Source: Syntrophaceae bacterium UBA2210 (lineage in GTDB: Bacteria > Desulfobacterota > Syntrophia > Syntrophales > UBA2210). Taken from it: a DNA stretch of 48,713 bases. The position numbers and the translations under genes are program-made. This document shows, piece after piece, positions 42,539-48,713 of the stretch; positions within the stretch are counted from its first letter, which is position 1, and each line of letters starts with the position of its first letter. The notes beneath the pieces are model-generated. The model was given only the letters and a program-made list of their open reading frames with translations. It had not been told where the DNA came from and did no database searches. The stretch is from assembly GCA_002327865.1 (NCBI GenBank), contig DCUQ01000044.1:37766-86478 (forward strand), read 5' to 3'.

Positions 42539-43309
42539 ATGAACAATAGAAACAGCGGACTGAAGCGTGATGACGAAACGATGGATACACTCTTCCACGG
42601 TTCTCTGAGTATTCTGCAGAAGAAAAAGGGATACCGGTTTTCTGTGGATTCTCCGTTACTTGCTCATTTTGCAACGCTCAGAAAAGGTGAACGAGTCGTT
42701 GATCTGGGGACCGGGAGCGGTGTCATTGCCATGATCCTGGCGCTCAGGTTCCCGGAGACGAAGATAGCCGAGGTCGAAATACAGCAGGAACTGGCCGACA
42801 TGGCTGAAAGGAATATAGCATTGAACGGGCTGGGAGACAGAATCAGGGTGCATCCCGGCGATGTTAAGGGAATCAGGGAGACCTTTGCCCCGAAGTCGTT
42901 TGATGCGGCTGTGTTTAATCCGCCTTACAGGAGATTAAACTCCGGAAAGATAAATCCGAATTATGAAAGGGCTGTGGCAAGGCATGAAATCACTGGAACG
43001 ATAGATGATTTCCTTGCCGCCGCCAGGTATCTGTTAAAAGATTACGGACGGGCATATGTCATCTATCCTGCTTCGAGAGGCGTTCAACTGATCGCCGGGA
43101 TGCGCAGGCATGGTATGGAACCCAAGAAAATCCGCATCGTCTATTCCGACAGCCTGTCGGGGGCGGTTTTTATCCTTGCCGAGGGAGTCAAAGGCGCGGG
43201 CGAAGAGGTTGAGATTATGCCGCCGCTTTTTATTTATGGAAGCGACGGTGGATATTCCGATGAGATGGATCGGATGCTGGGCGGGGCGTCTCTGGCCATT
43301 CCGTCATAG
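42539..43309 (+). CDS. TrmN6-like tRNA1(Val) adenine-N6 methyltransferase
   Basis: A 256-aa SAM methyltransferase. Motif I is VVDLGTGSGVIAM (54-64), and the N6-adenine motif NPPY is at 127-130, followed by a long C-terminal subdomain. This matches the TrmN6/YfiC family, which methylates A37 of tRNA1(Val). The start at ATG 42539 is fixed by GAGG 8 nt upstream; a longer frame from 42338 would overlap the MetAP gene by 56 nt and reads as low-complexity, so it is rejected. Confidence 0.85.
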   Translation: MNNRNSGLKRDDETMDTLFHGSLSILQKKKGYRFSVDSPLLAHFATLRKGERVVDLGTGSGVIAMILALRFPETKIAEVEIQQELADMAERNIALNGLGDRIRVHPGDVKGIRETFAPKSFDAAVFNPPYRRLNSGKINPNYERAVARHEITGTIDDFLAAARYLLKDYGRAYVIYPASRGVQLIAGMRRHGMEPKKIRIVYSDSLSGAVFILAEGVKGAGEEVEIMPPLFIYGSDGGYSDEMDRMLGGASLAIPS

Positions 43310-43394
43310 GTTCGGTTATCAGGTCAAAAAATCCCGTATCAAAATGAGGGAAGATATCGGCGGGCGATTCAACAAGAAGTGATCTGCGTCCGTC

Positions 43395-43895
43395 TTAGCC
43401 GCTCAGTCTGCGTTTGATGATTTCTTTTTTCATGACCCTCTCCAGTATTTCTTTCAGCTCTTCGTCTTCGATCTGCGAGAGGTTTTCCCTGATGAGCCTT
43501 CTGTCTCTTTTTTTTAACGGATACCGGCTGAAATCTATAGGATGATCTGTCGCCGTTACGGATTTACGCCGGATGTCGCCTATCGAGAAATATATATTTT
43601 TTATATCCTCTTTTCCCGATTCGGCATTGATCTTCTCTATGATTTCCTGCTTCATGAAACGAAGTTGCTGCATCCAGGCCGGGTTTGAAACGTTTACAAA
43701 TAATGTGCCGTTCCTGTATTTGAACGGATTTGTGTGAGCGGATATCTGGGGTCCTACAGCGCTGTTCCAGGTATGCAGGATCCGGTGATCCACTATGTCG
43801 ATGTGGATTTCCCTTTTTTTCAAAGTCTTTTCCAGAAAATCTCCCATCTTCTGGAGATCTCGCCGACGTTTTCCAGTTCTTCGTTTTACGTACAT
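43395..43895 (-). CDS. DciA-like protein (DUF721)
   Basis: A 166-aa basic protein with the DUF721 core: W-x-x-x-V-G-P near residue 50 (HTWNSAVGPQISAHTNPFK), the strand LFVNVSNPAWMQQLRFMKQEI, and a basic lysine-rich C terminus. DciA proteins assist loading of the replicative helicase in bacteria that lack DnaC/DnaI. It is divergent from the MoaE-like gene and convergent with the TrmN6-like gene. Start at ATG 43895 has only a weak site. Confidence 0.8.
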   Translation of the reverse strand: MYVKRRTGKRRRDLQKMGDFLEKTLKKREIHIDIVDHRILHTWNSAVGPQISAHTNPFKYRNGTLFVNVSNPAWMQQLRFMKQEIIEKINAESGKEDIKNIYFSIGDIRRKSVTATDHPIDFSRYPLKKRDRRLIRENLSQIEDEELKEILERVMKKEIIKRRLSG

Positions 43896-43993
43896 GAATC
43901 TCTTTTCTCACAGCGGCCCGTTACAGTCAAGAGCGTGATTGATTTCTGCGGTTTCTCTGTGATAAACAGTTTTTATGTAAACTTGGGAGGTAA

Positions 43994-44371
<378 letters not shown>

Positions 44372-44414
44372 TCACCTCATAACGTAACCTGAAAAACATT
44401 GGAGTAACAACGTC

Positions 44415-45746
44415 ATGAAGAATCTTCGTCGCGATATAAGGGAAATTTTCGATGCCGGCCTGAAGGCCGCTGATCCCGGTGAGGCTGTCAGGCGTGCCAT
44501 TACGCTCGCAGGGGAGAAACTGATAATCGGCGACAGGGAGTACGATCTGAATCTGTTTGACAGAGTTATTGTTGTCGGTGCCGGAAAGGCCGGTGCGAGT
44601 ATGGCGGCGGCGCTTGAGAGCATCCTGGGATCATATATAACGGAAGGAATGGTAATCACAAAGTATGGACATGGTCTCGCCCTCAAGACCATTTCCGTGA
44701 CGGAAGCGGGGCATCCCATACCCGATGAGTCGGGGGTCGACGGTTCAAGGCGGATGCTGGATATGTTGAAAAGAGCCGGAGAAAAGGATCTGGTTCTATG
44801 CGTTATATCCGGGGGAGGGTCGGCACTGCTGCCGATGCCTGTTTCCGGTATTTCCCTTCATGACAAACAGGAAACCACCCAGGCTCTCCTGGAATGCGGC
44901 GCCGATATTCACGAAATCAATATAATACGGAAACACCTCTCCGGCATAAAGGGAGGAAGACTCGCCGAGGCGGCGTTTCCGGGGACGCTTGTTGCGCTGA
45001 TCTTGTCGGATGTTATCGGTGACGATCTCGACGCGATCGCATCGGGGCCTACCGTACCCGATGGGAGTACTTTCGGGGATTGCATGAAGATCATGGATAA
45101 ATACGATCTGGAGAGTAAACTGCCCCGTTCCGTAGTAGCCCGTCTGGAACGTGGGGTAAGCGGGACAGTGCCCGAAACACCCAAACCAGGAAATCCGGTC
45201 TTCGACAAGACTTTTGCCCTTATCATAGGCAGTTGCGCACTTTCGGTTTCTTCCGCGAAACAGAAGGCGTTTGAACTAGGGTATGAGACGATCATTCTCT
45301 CTTCGTCCATAGAGGGAGAAACCATGGAAGTGGCGAAGGTTCATGCCGCCATTGCAAGGGAAATACTGAAATCAGGTAATCCCGTATCCACTCCTGGGTG
45401 TATCGTGTCCGGAGGTGAAACGACAGTGACGATAAGGGGGGATGGCCTCGGCGGACGTAATATGGAATTTGTGCTCGCCGCTGCCATCGAAATAGACGGG
45501 TTTGAAGGAATTACACTTCTGAGCGGCGGCACGGACGGTACGGACGGACCTACCGACGCGGCAGGGGCAATCGCCGATGGTTCGACGGTGCAGGTTGCCA
45601 GGGTCAGGGGACTGGACGCGGAGGCATATCTCAGAAACAACGATTCATACCACTTTTTCGAGAAAATCGGTGATCTCCTGATAACCGGACCGACCATGAC
45701 AAATGTTATGGACCTGAGAATTCTTTTGGTGGCTGGTGGCGATTAG
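44415..45746 (+). CDS. Glycerate 2-kinase (MOFRL/TtuD type)
   Basis: A 443-aa class II glycerate kinase. The N-terminal part has VVGAGKAGASMAAALE and LVLCVISGGGSALLP; the C-terminal MOFRL part has CIVSGGETTVTIRGDGLGGRNMEF and GGTDGTDGPTDAAGAI. It phosphorylates glycerate to 2-phosphoglycerate with ATP. It lies 43 nt after the MoaE-like gene and converges with a GpgS-like glycosyltransferase gene (8 nt between stops), so it could feed or salvage glycerate for a glycosylglycerate route. Confidence 0.93.
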   Translation: MKNLRRDIREIFDAGLKAADPGEAVRRAITLAGEKLIIGDREYDLNLFDRVIVVGAGKAGASMAAALESILGSYITEGMVITKYGHGLALKTISVTEAGHPIPDESGVDGSRRMLDMLKRAGEKDLVLCVISGGGSALLPMPVSGISLHDKQETTQALLECGADIHEINIIRKHLSGIKGGRLAEAAFPGTLVALILSDVIGDDLDAIASGPTVPDGSTFGDCMKIMDKYDLESKLPRSVVARLERGVSGTVPETPKPGNPVFDKTFALIIGSCALSVSSAKQKAFELGYETIILSSSIEGETMEVAKVHAAIAREILKSGNPVSTPGCIVSGGETTVTIRGDGLGGRNMEFVLAAAIEIDGFEGITLLSGGTDGTDGPTDAAGAIADGSTVQVARVRGLDAEAYLRNNDSYHFFEKIGDLLITGPTMTNVMDLRILLVAGGD

Positions 45747-45754
45747 GATCGATA

Positions 45755-47125
45755 TCAGATCCTCGTGTAAAATGCACTCTCGCTTTTAATCGCGTCTCTT
45801 ATCTCATTAAATACCCTGGGCCGCTTTGCAATTATCTGTTCCCACGAAGCGGTCTGGGGCATCTCGAAGATCTGTCCCTGGCTCTCTTTTTCGTAGGCTA
45901 TCAGATCATTGATTAACCCGGCTTCACGGTATTTGCTGAACCTCTTGTCACCCGCGATGATACATAAAAACCTGTCATGAAGGTGGCAGGGAAGTGTCAG
46001 GTAATCTCCCGCCGTCAGGATCGAGTCCTTGAATATTCTCCGAACCATGGCGGACTCGGCATCACGATCGTAGTTCAGCTTTGTGAAAGACGCATTATCC
46101 GAATATTTGTTTATTAATTCGTCTGCCACGTTTAGATACGTTATGACTATATCCCTGACAAAGTAGTCGGAAATCTCCAACCCTTCTTCGATCACCAGTG
46201 TTGAAAAAAGTGTTATTACTATATCGATGGCCATTTTATATAGACCGGCTTCGGAGTTATCGTATGAAACGACCTGATGCTTGTGCTCGAAGGGTTTTGC
46301 CGAAAATTGGACCTGAGCTATATTGTTCGCCTTTCTGTATACTTCTACGAGCGTGAATATTTCGGTTCCCCAGTTGGTTGCGAAGTGCATTCGTTTTAGG
46401 AGGCTCATCTCGAATGCGACTTCACCGGACAATTGATAATCGAACGACAGGAGATAGTCGATAAGCTTCAGAAACTTTTCGTTTCCCGCTTCGGAAAATT
46501 TTCTCTTCAAGGCCAGCAGCAAGGGGTCCAGCAGGAGACGCTTTACGCGTCCGTACATTTTGTTGTCTCCTATTCTCAGGTAGGAGGCCTTTGAAAACTG
46601 GTAGTTAAGGGCAATCACGGGATATAAAAGCCTGTCGAGCTGTCTGCAATGAAACGTTTTGATGTCTGCGTCTATTACTCCGACATAATCCGCGTCCAGG
46701 GCCTGGGCGACGCCGAAAGACATAAACATGTTTCTGCCTTTCCCGGCATGTTCGACCCCGAACCCGTCATCGTTAAATTTATTGTAAAGCGCCTTGAAAC
46801 CCTTTCCTTCGTTGTGTTGAATTATATAATTTTTGATGCCGTAGCTTTTGACAAGATTGGCAAGTTCGATCGCCTCTTCATCCGTCGCCCTATCGAGGCC
46901 GAAAATTATTCTGTATAAGTAAGTGGTTTTAGCGAGTTGTTTGAGGATATTCAGAAAAACCGGCCTGTTTTCTCCGAGGGTAAATTCTGTTGCAAGAGTG
47001 GGAACGACGAGTACTGTTCTTTTTCCACGTGAAGCCGACCGCAATTTTGGCCTCAGATCCTGCATTTCCTTACCCATGAGGTGTAAAGTTGTTATCTTTG
47101 TGTTTTTTTGGGCAAAGCTTAACAT
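45755..47125 (-). CDS. GpgS-like glycosyltransferase (GT2/GT81 type)
   Basis: A 456-aa cytoplasmic GT-A transferase. It has VLVVPTLATEF, the nucleotide-binding HNEGKGFKAL region and the metal motif VIDADIKTFHC (Asp152, Asp154). The C-terminal half is long and helical, as in glucosyl-3-phosphoglycerate and mannosylglycerate synthases. Expected reaction: transfer of glucose or mannose from a nucleotide sugar to 3-phosphoglycerate or glycerate. GGAGG lies 6-7 nt before the ATG. The PMM/PGM gene is upstream in the same direction and the glycerate kinase gene is convergent, which supports the assignment. Confidence 0.78.
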   Translation of the reverse strand: MLSFAQKNTKITTLHLMGKEMQDLRPKLRSASRGKRTVLVVPTLATEFTLGENRPVFLNILKQLAKTTYLYRIIFGLDRATDEEAIELANLVKSYGIKNYIIQHNEGKGFKALYNKFNDDGFGVEHAGKGRNMFMSFGVAQALDADYVGVIDADIKTFHCRQLDRLLYPVIALNYQFSKASYLRIGDNKMYGRVKRLLLDPLLLALKRKFSEAGNEKFLKLIDYLLSFDYQLSGEVAFEMSLLKRMHFATNWGTEIFTLVEVYRKANNIAQVQFSAKPFEHKHQVVSYDNSEAGLYKMAIDIVITLFSTLVIEEGLEISDYFVRDIVITYLNVADELINKYSDNASFTKLNYDRDAESAMVRRIFKDSILTAGDYLTLPCHLHDRFLCIIAGDKRFSKYREAGLINDLIAYEKESQGQIFEMPQTASWEQIIAKRPRVFNEIRDAIKSESAFYTRI

Positions 47126-47211
47126 CGTTTTCCTCCATCGACATGCTGGTGATTTGTAATGTTGTTAAAAGTATTCGAAACAGTCTCTAAAAGAGAGTAT
47201 TCCATGGCGTA

Positions 47212-48564
47212 TCAGAACCCTGCCATGGCGTTTTTTACGACGCTCTCTACCAGTTTTCTTGCGGATTCGAGGCCTTCTTCGGTTTTCGACTCGAAACGCA
47301 GTACCAGCACCGGCTGGGTGTTCGATGCCCGCACAAGCCCCCATCCGTTTTCGAACTGCACTCGTACACCGTCGATATCGATGACGGCGTAATGCTTCGC
47401 GAAATAGTTTTTGACCTTTTCAACAACCTTAAATTTAACGTCATCAGGACAATCAACCCGTATCTCGGGAGTGTTGAACATATGTGGAACATCGGAAAGG
47501 ATCTGACTGGGTTTCAGCCCCGTAGTGGAAATTATTTCCAGGAGTCTTGCTGAAGCGTATATGGCGTCGTCGTAACCGAAATAACGATCCGCAAAGAAGA
47601 GATGCCCGCTCATTTCTCCCGCCAGCAAAGCTTTTTCTTCCTTCATCTTGCCTTTAATGAGCGAATGTCCTGCTTTCCACATGATACCTCTTCCGCCGTT
47701 CTTTTCTATATCGTCATAAAGCGTCTGAGAACATTTGACTTCCCCGATTATCGTCGCTCCGGGATTTTCTTCGAGTATGGATCTTGAGAATAACAGCAGC
47801 AATTGATCTCCGCGTATTATTTCCCCTTTGTCGGTTATGACGCCTATCCTGTCCGCGTCACCGTCGTAGGCTATTCCAATATCCGCCTTTTTCTCTTTTA
47901 CGAGCCGCATAAGGCCTTTAAGGTTCTCTTCAACAGTGGGATCAGGGAAATGGTTGGGGAAAAGGCCGTTAGTATCGCAGTATAGCGGAGTGGTAATACA
48001 TCCTAACCGTTCAAAAATGGGGAGAGCGAAAAGCCCCCCTACACCGTTACCGGCGTCTACAACCACCTTTAAGCCTTTTTTTACTTTGACATTATTGAAG
48101 ATATAATCCTGGTAAAAGGGGGCGACATCTGTTCGATCGAGCGTTCCCTTCCCCGACGCGTAACGGCCGTCTTCCATTATACGTCTCAGTTTCTGTATGT
48201 TTTCTCCATAGATCGTATCGTGGCCGATACATATCTTGAACCCGTTGAATTCGGGGGGATTGTGGCTTCCGGTTACCATGACTCCGCCATCGGTATTCAG
48301 GTGCCTGATGGAATAATAGAGGATGGGAGTGGCGCAGAGGCCTATATCGATGATATTAATACCTGTAGTGAGGAGTCCGTCTATAAGAGCGCCGCGATAT
48401 TCTTCCGAACTGAGTCGGCAATCTCTCCCGATGGTCATGCTCGCTACTTTTTGACTTTTTCCGTATGTGCCTATGGCTTTCCCAAGGTTATAGACAAAGT
48501 CGTAATCCAGATCCTCTCCGACGGTGCCCCTTACATCGTATTCCCTGAATACCTGTGGATTCAT
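47212..48564 (-). CDS. Phosphomannomutase/phosphoglucomutase
   Basis: A 450-aa alpha-D-phosphohexomutase. The phospho-Ser100 is in VMVTGSHNPPEFNGFK, the metal-binding loop is YDGDADRIG, the sugar-binding loop is GEMSGH, and the phosphate-binding loop is near RASNTQPVLVLRFE. It resembles AlgC/ManB bifunctional enzymes that interconvert hexose 6- and 1-phosphates. ATG at 48564 follows GAGGAGG by 6-7 nt; an in-frame ATG at 48606 has no site and is rejected. It is upstream of the GpgS-like gene by 86 nt and would supply sugar-1-phosphate for the donor nucleotide sugar. Confidence 0.94.
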   Translation of the reverse strand: MNPQVFREYDVRGTVGEDLDYDFVYNLGKAIGTYGKSQKVASMTIGRDCRLSSEEYRGALIDGLLTTGINIIDIGLCATPILYYSIRHLNTDGGVMVTGSHNPPEFNGFKICIGHDTIYGENIQKLRRIMEDGRYASGKGTLDRTDVAPFYQDYIFNNVKVKKGLKVVVDAGNGVGGLFALPIFERLGCITTPLYCDTNGLFPNHFPDPTVEENLKGLMRLVKEKKADIGIAYDGDADRIGVITDKGEIIRGDQLLLLFSRSILEENPGATIIGEVKCSQTLYDDIEKNGGRGIMWKAGHSLIKGKMKEEKALLAGEMSGHLFFADRYFGYDDAIYASARLLEIISTTGLKPSQILSDVPHMFNTPEIRVDCPDDVKFKVVEKVKNYFAKHYAVIDIDGVRVQFENGWGLVRASNTQPVLVLRFESKTEEGLESARKLVESVVKNAMAGF

Positions 48565-48648
48565 GATGTTCCTCCTCGAAATTCCGATTGCCTGATTGAA
48601 TATCATACATGGGGGATTAAGACAATATGTGTTCTTGAACTGAACAGC

Positions 48649-48686
48649 GAGCGCTAACCCCGCTGCTTGCGGCGGTGTTAGCGCTC
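48649..48686. other. Strong hairpin upstream of the hexomutase gene
   Basis: GAGCGCTAAC (48649-48658) and GTTAGCGCTC (48677-48686) form a 10-bp perfect stem, continued by GC-rich inner pairs. Neither side carries a T run in the right place for a terminator; A-rich sequence follows on the plus strand. It may be a terminator of a gene outside the window or a repeat element. Confidence 0.45.
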
Positions 48687-48713
48687 GAATAAAAAATGAA
48701 AAATTCCTTAACA

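Overview
The window (48.7 kb, no visible replication or phage module) reads as chromosome of an uncultured Gram-negative, probably anaerobic bacterium. An outer-membrane-style L,D-transpeptidase, FabA-type dehydratase, DksA/TraR-type zinc finger, sigma-54 response regulator, TRAP transporter and a giant 2-hydroxyacyl-CoA-dehydratase activase fusion are the mixture usual in Desulfobacterota (former Deltaproteobacteria). That placement is an inference from gene content; no rRNA is present.

Layout. 1-236: end of a tRNA cluster (partial tRNA, tRNA-His, terminator). 500-3094: L,D-transpeptidase and a SAM methyltransferase. 3127-6127 (minus): histidine kinase and sigma-54-dependent response regulator. 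6445-13498 (plus): a compact, partly overlapping nine-gene operon encoding a dissociated fatty-acid-synthase-like pathway (acyl-CoA dehydrogenase, KAS III, FabA, FabG, FabZ, KAS I/II, ACP, PlsC-type acyltransferase, phosphopantetheinyl transferase), preceded by a good -24/-12 promoter next to the sigma-54 activator gene. 13483-22776 (minus): EAL-CBS-GGDEF protein, PHP-GT4 fusion glycosyltransferase, Lgt-like membrane protein, phosphatidylserine-decarboxylase-like protein and an unrecognised 810-residue protein. 23291-26178: PhoH, DksA-like zinc finger, YibE/F. 26256-27827 (minus): alkaline phosphatase. 28134-32702 (plus): GntR/FadR regulator, MBL hydrolase and a complete TRAP transporter. 32812-36918: MFS exporter, DnaQ-like exonuclease, acyl-CoA synthetase. 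37270-48564: CoA-dehydratase activase, MetAP, TrmN6-like methyltransferase, DciA-like protein, MoaE-like protein, glycerate 2-kinase, a GT2-type glycosyltransferase and phosphomannomutase/phosphoglucomutase.

Two connected stories stand out. First, three arrays of PHO-box-like heptamers with an exact 11-bp period (18129-18157, 22940-22979, 27888-27916) all point leftward, at the PHP-GT4 gene, the 810-residue/PSD/Lgt-like operon and the alkaline phosphatase. This suggests a phosphate-starvation regulon in which a novel gene set remodels membrane lipids or surface glycans. Second, the sigma-54 two-component system appears to sit beside its target, a self-contained specialised lipid pathway that has its own carrier protein and its own activating enzyme.

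A third, weaker theme is the 3' end, where glycerate kinase, a GpgS-like glycosyltransferase and a hexose-phosphate mutase may form a glucosyl- or mannosylglycerate route.
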